This document shows, in pieces, positions 7,162 to 14,322 of a DNA stretch of 31,251 nucleotides (its first letter is position 1; every line of letters begins with the position of its first letter). The notes beneath the pieces were generated by a model. The model was not told the DNA's origin and searched no databases. It worked only from the letters and a program-made list of their open reading frames with translations. The stretch comes from an uncultured Oscillospiraceae bacterium (GTDB taxonomy: Bacteria > Bacillota > Clostridia > Oscillospirales > Ruminococcaceae). Location of the stretch: assembly GCA_934464775.1 (NCBI GenBank), contig CAKSKG010000025.1, positions 1 to 31,251 of the forward strand, written 5' to 3'. Position numbers and translations under genes: made by a program.

Positions 7162-7190
7162 TTGGCGAAAAATAACGTCTTTTGGATAAT
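7162..7190 (+). promoter_or_regulatory. Probable promoter of the 7289 surface-protein gene
   Basis: TTGGCG at 7162-7167, a 17-base spacer and GATAAT at 7185-7190, about 100 bases upstream of the start codon. Each box has one or two mismatches to consensus. Confidence 0.55.
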
Positions 7191-7288
7191 TTTGCACGGT
7201 ATTGTCTGCGAAATATTTCCTGAAACGGTATCGGAAGCAATATGAAAAAACAAAAAATCAAAAAGGATATTTTGTGGAGGGTAACAGT

Positions 7289-8008
7289 ATGAAAAAATTA
7301 TCGAAATTGGTCGCAGTCGTTATTGCAGCTGCAATGGCAGTTGTGATGTGCATCGTGCCTGCAGGAGCGGAAAGCATTTTTACATCGGCAACATCAATAG
7401 AATCAGGTAAATCATATGCTGTGAATTTTTCGGAAAAGAACAAGACCTGTAACCGTAAGATCAAGGTTAGTAAATCAGGCACAATGAAAATAAGTGTAAC
7501 ATCATATGATATGCGACTGGTAGTTTTTCATGTTTATGACCAAGACGGCAAGGAAGTAGAGTATGATGAAAAGGATCAAAAGACAGGAAGTTATGATGCA
7601 AATACAACATTTTCACATAAATTGCTGTGGAATGAAAGCACAGAAAGCTGCAAGGTTAATCTTACATATACCGTTAAGCCGGGGACGTATTATATTCAGC
7701 TTCTTCAGCGTGAGGGTTATGGCAAATGTGTATATAATGTGACAACACCCGGCGGCAGTTCTTCATCTTCTGTAAGCAGCTCGTCTTCAAATGCAACTAT
7801 TAAGATCACAATGGACGAGGGCGACAAGATCTCACTGGGCGCACTCGTTTCCGGCAAGGAAAAGGAAGTTAAATGGACATCAAGCAAGAAGTCTGTTGCA
7901 AAGGTAAGCTCCAAGGGCAGAGTTTCCGCAGAGAGCGAGGGCACGGCTACTCTTACCGCAAAGAGCGGGGGAAAGGTCATTGCGACCGTTGTAATTGAGG
8001 TCGAATAA
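7289..8008 (+). CDS. Secreted protein with C-terminal Big_2 Ig-like domain
   Basis: 239 aa from the ATG at 7289, preceded by GGAGGG; an upstream in-frame ATG would bury the signal peptide. Sec signal peptide about 1-27, ending V-P-A-G-A. A beta-rich domain (about 30-145) resembles a pre-peptidase C-terminal (PPC-like) carbohydrate- or protein-binding fold, with the typical V-K-P-G-T-Y-Y-I-Q-L ending. A Ser-rich linker (about 152-168) leads to a bacterial Ig-like domain 2 (about 168-239) with V-K-W-T-S-S-K-K-S-V-A-K-V-S-S-K-G-R-V and G-T-A-T-L-T-A-K. No sortase motif or transmembrane anchor, so it is either free or held by wall contacts. Likely an adhesin or wall-binding protein; partner unknown. 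Confidence 0.78.
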   Translation: MKKLSKLVAVVIAAAMAVVMCIVPAGAESIFTSATSIESGKSYAVNFSEKNKTCNRKIKVSKSGTMKISVTSYDMRLVVFHVYDQDGKEVEYDEKDQKTGSYDANTTFSHKLLWNESTESCKVNLTYTVKPGTYYIQLLQREGYGKCVYNVTTPGGSSSSSVSSSSSNATIKITMDEGDKISLGALVSGKEKEVKWTSSKKSVAKVSSKGRVSAESEGTATLTAKSGGKVIATVVIEVE

Positions 8009-8086
8009 GCAGTTTGGCGTTTCGGATTTGAGGGATAGAAAACGGTAAATTTGTTTAATTTTTTAATTCCCAGCGGCTGGAGAGTT

Positions 8087-8245
8087 ATGACAAAGTTTTT
8101 CGGCGGGGTCCCATTTCTCGGAACAGGACTCGGCTGGTTCATCTGCTTTAGCATAAAGCTTATCGCTTCATCTATTGTGGGACTGGTTGTTCTTCCTATG
8201 GATATTGTAAAGTTTATTCAGATGAAGCGCAATAAGGAATTCTGA
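8087..8245 (+). CDS. Small membrane protein, unknown
   Basis: 52 aa from the ATG at 8087, with GGAGAG just upstream; an ATG 12 codons earlier has no ribosome site. One or two hydrophobic segments (about 10-40: GLGWFICFSIKLIASSIVGL and VVLPMDIV) and a basic end (MKRNKEF). No family recognised. It lies between two cell-surface protein genes, 78 bases after the first and 44 before the next, and is probably on the same transcript. Confidence 0.5.
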   Translation: MTKFFGGVPFLGTGLGWFICFSIKLIASSIVGLVVLPMDIVKFIQMKRNKEF

Positions 8246-8289
8246 GCAGAAAAGCAAAGGATAAACAATTTTTTCGGAGGATACTGAAT

Positions 8290-9768
8290 TTGAAGATCAA
8301 AAAAATAATCTGCCCCGCAGTAAGCGTTATCGGCGTATGTACGCTGCTTACCGCCTGCGGTACCGTAAGGCTTGACCCTGCGGATTATGTGGAGATAAAT
8401 GTAAATGGTGCGGACGGCTACGGAAAGGTCAGTCTTGACGTGGATTATTCCGACCTTGAGGACGATGTTATTGACGCTCTCGGCGATGACAGCAGCAAAA
8501 AGGAACGTGCCGCAGCAATGGAACTGGCTGATTCCGTAAAGTTTGAGATAACCTCGGACAAGCTTGAAAACCTGACCAACGGCGATGTTATAGAGATTTC
8601 CGTTGATTATGATGCGGACGATGCCAAGGAGGACGGCAACTTTATGTTCAAATCGGACAAGTTTGAATATAAAGTGGAGGATCTTAAGGAAGCTGAGGAA
8701 TACGATCCCTTTGAGGGCGTTGACATAAAGTTCACGGGCTTTTCTCCGAAGGGAAGATATGATATCGACACTTCTGGCGTGAAGTCGGATGATATCTCCT
8801 ATTATATCAGCTATGAGGTCGAGAATGCTCCCGAAACCGTTGCCAACGGCGATACGATAACACTCCGTGCCGAGTGCAGCAATGAAGAGCTTCTCTTGCA
8901 GGAGGGCTATGTTTTAAGCCCCGAAACAAAGGAATTTACCGTCAGCGGACTTGAAGAGGGCAAGACGATAGACCCGTTCGAGGGACTTGTTCTTGATTAT
9001 AAAGGCATCGCACCCGAGGTAAGCGTTTCCTTTGATACAACGGGCTGTGATGAATTTGTTCGCAACAATGTTGATTTCAGAGCAAGCCAGAGCGGTCTTT
9101 CAAACGGTGAAAATGTTACCGTAACGGCTTCTTACAGTGAATCTAAGGCAGAGGAGAACGGCATTGTTTTCACTCAGGAGGAAAAGAACTATACCATTGA
9201 AGGCGCACCGTATTATCCTTCCGATGATACGGATATAGACTTTACCGATCTTGACAATGATTTCAAGGATCTTATCGAAAGCAAGATCGCAGGAGAGAAT
9301 TATTATGTCGGCAGTCTTATACATGGAAGGTCACTGTTTAAGAATGTTAAATCAAGCGACGAATACAAGATCACAAAAATAGACATAACCCCTGTAAAGA
9401 AGATGTATTTTGTTCCTAAGGACAACTCCACATGGATAAAAGACAATCATCTGGTCGTATGGGAGATAAAGGTCACAGCCGAGAAAACGGGCAAAAGCGA
9501 CGGCAGCACCCATGATACCGTAGAGGTAGGAAAGCTTGCATCGGGAACTCTGCTTGCCGAGACTTACATACAGAATTTTGCCGTAAATGCCGACGGTACT
9601 CTGAATTATTCCGAAGCAGAGAATAAGAACTGCACGGTATATTATACCACCATTAACGGTGCTTACTGGGACGATTCGCTTCTTACAATGACGGCGGATA
9701 CGATTACCGAAAAGTGGCGTTCAAAAAATGTTGGCAACTATAATATTACAATTTCCGATTATGAATAA
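8290..9768 (+). CDS. Lipoprotein with three tandem beta-rich repeats
   Basis: 492 aa from a TTG start at 8290, with GGAGG eight bases upstream; no ATG fits. Signal peptide with lipobox L-T-A-C and the lipidated Cys at residue 23. Three divergent domains of roughly 85-90 residues follow, each with the pattern: L-x-N/V-A-N-G-D-x-I-x-I/L-x-x-x, then a G-x-x-F/V-x-x-x-x-K-E/F-Y/F-x-V segment, with D-P-F-E-G-V/L opening repeats two and three. A C-terminal domain (about 325-492) has a VEVGKLASGTLLAETYIQNF stretch and an aromatic-rich strand pattern. Very acidic overall. No known family can be named with confidence; it may be an extracellular scaffold or binding protein. Probably followed on the same transcript by the 9886 gene. 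Confidence 0.8.
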   Translation: MKIKKIICPAVSVIGVCTLLTACGTVRLDPADYVEINVNGADGYGKVSLDVDYSDLEDDVIDALGDDSSKKERAAAMELADSVKFEITSDKLENLTNGDVIEISVDYDADDAKEDGNFMFKSDKFEYKVEDLKEAEEYDPFEGVDIKFTGFSPKGRYDIDTSGVKSDDISYYISYEVENAPETVANGDTITLRAECSNEELLLQEGYVLSPETKEFTVSGLEEGKTIDPFEGLVLDYKGIAPEVSVSFDTTGCDEFVRNNVDFRASQSGLSNGENVTVTASYSESKAEENGIVFTQEEKNYTIEGAPYYPSDDTDIDFTDLDNDFKDLIESKIAGENYYVGSLIHGRSLFKNVKSSDEYKITKIDITPVKKMYFVPKDNSTWIKDNHLVVWEIKVTAEKTGKSDGSTHDTVEVGKLASGTLLAETYIQNFAVNADGTLNYSEAENKNCTVYYTTINGAYWDDSLLTMTADTITEKWRSKNVGNYNITISDYE

Positions 9769-9885
9769 CATTAAGGTAGCGCCGATCAAAGCCGAAGGCA
9801 TCGTTTCAGACGCACGAAAATCCGTGACAGAGGCGTCATGAAGCAGTTTGATAAGCGGTTCCTTAAATGACCTCAGGGGGATAAA

Positions 9886-10704
9886 ATGAGCAAAAAATGT
9901 GAAAAATGCGGCATGGAATATGAAGATTCCCTTTCCGAATGCCCTGCGTGCAGCGGAAAAGCGGAAGCTGATATTAATGCTGAAAAGGAGCAGGATAAAC
10001 CTGCCGAAAATCCTGCGGAAGCTTCGTCGGATAAGACGGAGGAAGCCGATAAGGCTGATGAAAGTGCAAAAAAGGATACCAAGGTCTCCGAAGCGGCGGC
10101 TTCGGCAGCAGCCTCGGTGAAGAATGCTGTTAAGATCGCTGCCGAAAGCGTCAAAGAGTCCGCATCGGGACTTGCAAACAACAAGGAGCTTCAGGAAAAG
10201 GTGAAGAAAGCCGATTTTAAGAAGATAGGTATTGCTGCTGCGGCAGCAGTGGTCGTAATTGTGCTTATATCGGTGATATTCGGTTCGCCTTATAAGAAGC
10301 CTTTGGACAATCTGATCAACGGCATATCTTCAAGCAACGGCAGAATGATAAAAAATGCATTTCCGAAATATGAGGCAAGGGAGATCGAAGATTATTATGA
10401 TTTTGACGATATTGCCGAAGAAATGCATGATTCTCTTGAAGATGAATACGGTAAGTTCAAAATAACATATGAGATCAGACGCAAGGACAAAATAGCCAAG
10501 GGCGACCTTCGTGATCTGGAGGACAGCATCGAGGATACCTATGACAAAAAGGTCAAGGTATCGGCAGGCTATGAGCTTAAGGTCAAGATGCAGATCAAGG
10601 GCAGGGACGACAGCGACAAGACAACGACTACCATAGCGGTATATAAGATCGACGGAAAATGGTGCATAACAAGCAACGGACTGTTATACGGTTCAATTTT
10701 CTGA
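9886..10704 (+). CDS. Zinc-ribbon membrane protein with extracellular domain
   Basis: 272 aa. An N-terminal zinc ribbon (C-E-K-C at residues 5-8 and C-P-A-C at 19-22) lies in the cytoplasm. A low-complexity, charged Ala/Glu/Lys/Asp region (about 24-105) follows, then one membrane span (about 111-131, rich in Ala/Val/Ile) and an extracytoplasmic domain (about 135-272) with L-D-N-L-I-N-G-I-S-S-S-N-G-R-M and a C-terminal I-D-G-K-W-C-I-T-S strand pattern like NTF2-like or lumazine-binding-like folds. This build is common among uncharacterised Clostridia proteins that link a cytoplasmic zinc ribbon to an outside sensor or binding domain. CAGGGGG lies upstream of the ATG. Confidence 0.75.
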   Translation: MSKKCEKCGMEYEDSLSECPACSGKAEADINAEKEQDKPAENPAEASSDKTEEADKADESAKKDTKVSEAAASAAASVKNAVKIAAESVKESASGLANNKELQEKVKKADFKKIGIAAAAAVVVIVLISVIFGSPYKKPLDNLINGISSSNGRMIKNAFPKYEAREIEDYYDFDDIAEEMHDSLEDEYGKFKITYEIRRKDKIAKGDLRDLEDSIEDTYDKKVKVSAGYELKVKMQIKGRDDSDKTTTTIAVYKIDGKWCITSNGLLYGSIF

Positions 10705-10719
10705 AATTGACAAACTGCA

Positions 10720-10753
10720 AAACGGGCGGCTGTATTATTGCAGCCGCCCGTTT
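10720..10753. terminator. Bidirectional terminator between convergent genes
   Basis: A perfect 13-bp stem, AAACGGGCGGCTG (10720-10732) with CAGCCGCCCGTTT (10741-10753), and an eight-base loop. It lies 16 bases after the 10704 stop and 12 bases past the stop of the minus-strand gene. The U tract is short on both strands. Confidence 0.75.
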
Positions 10754-10764
10754 CGGTGGATATA

Positions 10765-11670
10765 TCATTTAACAATTATAGAAGAAAACCTTATTTCATA
10801 AACAGGCTCGGAGGTGTAAACGTAGCTGTCGATGTGATATGCTCCGCTGAGATTTATTTTTGCACGTCTTACCATGCATATCTCGTCGATGATATCTCCG
10901 TCCTTGTTGAGCAGCTCCGCATAAACGCTTACGGTCCTGTATGTGCTGTATGGAACCTTCAGCCAGCCGCTGTATGTCATGCAGCTGCCCTTTTCGTTGT
11001 TCTTTGCCTTGAAGCCGTATAAGCTCGTGTCGGGGTTCACGAAAGAGCCTACATTGATCTTTATGTCGGAATAATCCGTAACAATTTCAGTCTTTGAAAC
11101 AAGACCCTCGTCGCAGTCGAATTCATATATATAGCCGTCCTCGGTAACGGTGCAGGAAATTGCATAACCGTCCTTGCCGAAGTAATAATATTCATTCTTT
11201 ACTTTTGTTATGCCCGAGGACAGCTTTCCGTTTTTCTCGGTGTGGTAAAGCTTTCCGTCCACCTCGATAAGCTCGTTCTTGGACTGCTTGATAAGCTCGC
11301 CCGTGTCCTCAAACTTGTATATCTTGTCTCCTATGAAACGGTTTCCCGTAAGCATATAGCCGTTTTCATCGAAGTAATACTTTTCATCGTCTATTCTGAC
11401 CCAGCCTGTGGCTGCTTCGCCTGTGCCGCTTCTGAAAAGCATTGTCTTTCCGCTTTTCAGCTTCAGCATACCTTTATACATGGAGCCGTCTTTGCGGAAG
11501 TAATATTTCTTGCCGTCAACAGTCTGAATGCCGGTAAGCTTTTTGCCGCTGTCATCGGTGTAATAGGTCTTTCCGTTTTCGGTAACGAATTCGGCGCCTG
11601 CGGGAAGAGCCGCTGCCGATGCGCATATAACTGCTGCGGATAATGCCGCAAGAATTTTTTTCATATTCAT
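10765..11670 (-). CDS. Secreted cell-wall-binding repeat (CW_binding_1-type) protein
   Basis: 301 aa from the ATG at 11670, nine bases after GGAG; an ATG two codons earlier (11676) lies too close to that site but cannot be excluded. Signal peptide about 1-26, ending L-P-A-G-A. Then seven to eight tandem repeats of about 20 residues with the aromatic/Gly pattern of choline-binding/CW repeats, for example G-W-V-R-I-D-D-E-K-Y-Y-F-D-E-N-G-Y-M. These bind teichoic-acid or glucan polymers on the wall. The last 95 residues, after V-T-D-Y-S-D-I-K-I-N-V-G, are a separate beta-rich domain of unknown role. It has its own consensus promoter with a possible operator (11737-11784). Confidence 0.85.
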   Translation of the reverse strand: MNMKKILAALSAAVICASAAALPAGAEFVTENGKTYYTDDSGKKLTGIQTVDGKKYYFRKDGSMYKGMLKLKSGKTMLFRSGTGEAATGWVRIDDEKYYFDENGYMLTGNRFIGDKIYKFEDTGELIKQSKNELIEVDGKLYHTEKNGKLSSGITKVKNEYYYFGKDGYAISCTVTEDGYIYEFDCDEGLVSKTEIVTDYSDIKINVGSFVNPDTSLYGFKAKNNEKGSCMTYSGWLKVPYSTYRTVSVYAELLNKDGDIIDEICMVRRAKINLSGAYHIDSYVYTSEPVYEIRFSSIIVK

Positions 11671-11736
11671 AGACATTTTCTCCTTTTTGTGTTATAATGG
11701 TTTATCATAGGCTTATATAATATGTATCATAGAATG

Positions 11737-11749
11737 TGACCTTTGGTCA
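11737..11749 (-). promoter_or_regulatory. Possible operator at the transcription start
   Basis: A perfect inverted repeat TGACC-TTT-GGTCA that would cover about +1 to +13 of the minus-strand transcript made from the promoter at 11756-11784. Position suits a repressor site; the regulator is unknown. Confidence 0.45.
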
Positions 11750-11755
11750 GTTATT

Positions 11756-11784
11756 ATTATAATACAATATTCGGCACTTGTCAA
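11756..11784 (-). promoter_or_regulatory. Consensus promoter of the CW-repeat gene
   Basis: On the minus strand, TTGACA (11784-11779), a 17-base spacer and TATAAT (11761-11756): a full match to both boxes. The leader is about 80 bases. Confidence 0.85.
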
Positions 11785-12031
11785 GACATAAAAAAGCCTT
11801 GGCAAAGCCCCGAAAATGAATATACTTTTATAATTCTTTAAATATTGAGAATACTTTTTATGAAATTTACCGTTGATTCATGTATTGTTAATAAATAAAT
11901 AATAATTATAGATGTAATATGCTGTATAATATTATTATCTGAAAAAGTTTACATTTTTTTGAATAACAATAGGTAAAAATATCAGGATCGTTTTATTATT
12001 GAAATAAATTAAAAACAGGAGGAATAAAATT
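11785..12031 (+). other. AT-rich upstream region of the two-component operon
   Basis: No gene seen. A TATAAT at 11935-11940 could be the -10 box of the two-component operon, but the -35 position (ATGTAA at 11912-11917) is poor, so a regulated or activator-dependent promoter is possible. The very AT-rich sequence has no strong hairpin. Confidence 0.4.
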
Positions 12032-12733
12032 ATGTCACTCGGAAAAGTTCTTGTTGTTGATGATGATAATAACATCTGCGAGCTGCTTAAGCTTTATCTC
12101 GAAAAGGACGGCTACAGCGTAATGATCTCCCATGACGGCGAAGAGGCTGTTGTTAAGTTCAATGCGCTCAAGCCCGATGTTGTACTGCTCGATATCATGC
12201 TTCCCGGTCTTGACGGCTGGCAGGTATGCCGTGAGATCAGAAAGAAGTCCAATGTTCCGATAATCATGATAACCGCAAAGAGCGAGACTTTTGACAAGGT
12301 TCTCGGTCTTGAGCTGGGCGCAGACGACTATGTTGTAAAGCCCTTTGATACAAAGGAAGTTATCGCAAGAATCAAGGCTGTTTCCAGAAGAATCAGCCAG
12401 TCCGCACCCGATAATGAGGTCAAGGAAGTCAAGTACGACAAGCTTGTTGTAAATATGACAAGATATGAGCTTAGAGTTGACGGCAAGGTAATGGATACTC
12501 CTCCCAAGGAGCTGGAGCTTCTGTTCTACCTCGCTTCCAACCCCAACAGAGTTTATACAAGAGATCAGCTTCTTGATGAGGTCTGGGGCTTTGAGTATTA
12601 CGGCGATTCACGTACTATCGACGTTCACATCAAGCGTCTGCGTGAGAAGCTTGAAAATGTTTCGGACAAGTGGGCGCTCAAGACTGTCTGGGGCGTAGGC
12701 TATAAGTTCGAGGCAGAGGAAGAAGATGCGTAA
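12032..12733 (+). CDS. OmpR/PhoB-family response regulator
   Basis: 233 aa. Receiver domain (about 4-115) with the acidic cluster at Asp10-Asp12, the phosphoacceptor Asp54 in V-V-L-L-D-I-M-L-P-G, Thr81 in M-I-T-A-K and Lys103 in Y-V-V-K-P-F. C-terminal winged-helix DNA-binding domain (about 132-228) with P-K-E-L-E-L-L-F-Y-L, T-R-D-Q-L-L-D-E-V-W-G and R-T-I-D-V-H-I-K-R-L-R-E-K-L. AGGAGG lies upstream of the ATG. It overlaps the histidine kinase gene by eight bases, so the two are coupled. With htrA, secD and secF next door it resembles CssR, the secretion-stress regulator of Bacillus, but sequence alone does not separate it from WalR/PhoP relatives. Confidence 0.92.
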   Translation: MSLGKVLVVDDDNNICELLKLYLEKDGYSVMISHDGEEAVVKFNALKPDVVLLDIMLPGLDGWQVCREIRKKSNVPIIMITAKSETFDKVLGLELGADDYVVKPFDTKEVIARIKAVSRRISQSAPDNEVKEVKYDKLVVNMTRYELRVDGKVMDTPPKELELLFYLASNPNRVYTRDQLLDEVWGFEYYGDSRTIDVHIKRLREKLENVSDKWALKTVWGVGYKFEAEEEDA

Positions 12734-14180
12734 AAGCATTTTCACCCACTTTCTTTACCTTTGCTTTTCAATTATTGCGGGAGCGGTCGTTCTGGTAAGT
12801 GCGGTCCATGTTTTTCTTTCCCTTGAAACATATCAGAAGGACAGGAAAAATGAGCTTGCCAAGTATACCGACGATGCTCTCCGATTTACAGAGATAAGAC
12901 TTATAACAGGAGGCAGCGAGGATATATTCTCCGTTTGCGAGGATTATTTCTCGATCCTTTCCGAACATTACGGGCTGGATTTTTACCTTGCGGACGGCAG
13001 CGGTGCCGTAAGAGCCTGTTCCGAAGGCGGAGCCTGTACTCATAAGGGGAAAAACATACCCCGTGAGGCGCTTTCCTCAATAGACAATGAGGGAACATAT
13101 TCAATGGGCAATCTGAGCGGATATTACGATCGGACTTGGCTGAATATGGGCTACCGCATAAAATACAACGGAAACGAATATTATGTATTCGGAAGACAGT
13201 CTGCGGATTCGATGCGTGCGTATCTCCGCTCACTGCTGGTCTCCTATCTTATCGCAGCGATAATCATACTTGCACTGGTATATCATGTGCTTTATTATTC
13301 CATAAGGAAAATAGTAAAGCCTATCAGTGAAATGACGATCGCGGCAAAGCGCTTCGGTGAGGGCGATTTTTCACAGAAAATAAACATCACCGAGCAGAAC
13401 GAGCTTGGCTATCTTGCCAATTCGCTGAATGAAATGGCTTCCTCGCTGGAGGCTATCGAGGAGAACCGAAAGAGCTTCGTTTCCAATGTTTCGCACGAGC
13501 TGAAAACGCCTATGACCACTATCGGCGGCTTCGTTGACGGCATACTTGACGGCACTATCCCCAAATCGCAGCACAGATATTATCTGCGCATAGTTTCCGA
13601 AGAGGTGGACAGACTTGCACGTCTGGTTCGTTCCATGCTGAATATTTCAAAATATGAATCGGGAGAGATACAGCTCCAGACCGAAAGCTTTGACGGCGCT
13701 GCGCTGATATTCCGTACCGTTCTGCTTTTTGAAAAGCGCATCTCCGACAAAAAGGTGGAGATCACGGGTCTTGATATGCCGAGATTTTATCTTGACGCAG
13801 ATGTTGACCTTGCCCAGCAGGTCATATACAACCTGACGGAAAATGCCGTGAAGTTCGTAAATGAGGGCGGTAATATCGACTTCTCCGCAGAGGAGAGGGG
13901 CGGCTTCGTTGCGATACGCATAAGAAATACCGGCGAGGGTCTCAAGCACAATGAGATATCAAAGGTATTCGACAGATTCTATAAGACAGACGAATCCAGG
14001 GGTAAAGATAAAACGGGAGTGGGACTGGGACTTTCCATTGTCCGCTCGATCATCAAGCTGCATAAGGGAACGATACTTGTGCGAAGCAAGCCTGATGAAT
14101 ATACCGAATTTGAATTCACTCTTCCCGCAGGCTCACCGCCGCCGAAGCGTTCCGACAGCGGCAGCAGAGACGGGGAATGA
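12726..14180 (+). CDS. Sensor histidine kinase with HAMP domain
   Basis: 484 aa membrane sensor. Membrane spans about 9-31 and 170-190 flank an extracytoplasmic sensor of about 135 residues, containing three Cys near 71-104 that could report redox state or folding stress. Then HAMP (about 190-243, K-P-I-S-E-M), HisKA with the phosphorylated His257 in F-V-S-N-V-S-H-E-L-K-T-P, and the ATPase domain with N box N-L-T-E-N-A-V-K-F-V, F box F-D-R-F-Y-K-T-D and G box G-V-G-L-G-L-S-I-V. It phosphorylates the upstream response regulator, with which it overlaps by eight bases. A terminator follows at 14201. Confidence 0.93.
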   Translation: MRKSIFTHFLYLCFSIIAGAVVLVSAVHVFLSLETYQKDRKNELAKYTDDALRFTEIRLITGGSEDIFSVCEDYFSILSEHYGLDFYLADGSGAVRACSEGGACTHKGKNIPREALSSIDNEGTYSMGNLSGYYDRTWLNMGYRIKYNGNEYYVFGRQSADSMRAYLRSLLVSYLIAAIIILALVYHVLYYSIRKIVKPISEMTIAAKRFGEGDFSQKINITEQNELGYLANSLNEMASSLEAIEENRKSFVSNVSHELKTPMTTIGGFVDGILDGTIPKSQHRYYLRIVSEEVDRLARLVRSMLNISKYESGEIQLQTESFDGAALIFRTVLLFEKRISDKKVEITGLDMPRFYLDADVDLAQQVIYNLTENAVKFVNEGGNIDFSAEERGGFVAIRIRNTGEGLKHNEISKVFDRFYKTDESRGKDKTGVGLGLSIVRSIIKLHKGTILVRSKPDEYTEFEFTLPAGSPPPKRSDSGSRDGE

Positions 14181-14200
14181 TACATTATTAAATATAAAGG

Positions 14201-14230
14201 GGAGTCGGAGTTTTCTTCGGCTCCTGTATT
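14201..14230 (+). terminator. Probable terminator after the histidine kinase
   Basis: GGAGTCG (14201-14207) pairs with CGGCTCC (14218-14224), seven pairs with one G-T, followed by TGTATTTTT. A weak to moderate terminator, so some read-through into htrA is possible. Confidence 0.6.
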
Positions 14231-14235
14231 TTTAT

Positions 14236-14280
14236 GGCGGTACTGCATAAATGCGGCCTGCATGGCTTGTGCGGTATGCC
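14236..14280 (+). repeat. 45-bp end-only remnant of the MITE-like family (M3)
   Basis: The left part (GGCGGTACTGCATAAA) resembles the left end of the element at 22395 (GGCAGCACCGCATAAA), and the right part (GCTTGTGCGGTATGCC) its right end (GTTTGTGCGGTGCTGCC). The two ends are joined with the core missing and still form an imperfect hairpin. It ends 42 bases before the htrA start. The short length makes this less certain than the two full copies. Confidence 0.5.
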
Positions 14281-14322
14281 CTTATGACCGCAAATTTTTT
14301 CGGCGGTCGGAAAGGATCGTTT

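Noticed and set aside
11785..12031. A riboswitch or leader RNA before the two-component operon.
   Set aside because: The region is AT-rich without strong stems or known motif cores.
14251..14322. Extended N-terminus of HtrA (24 residues).
   Set aside because: It begins inside the M3 repeat and has no ribosome site; the ATG at 14323 has GGAAAGGA upstream.
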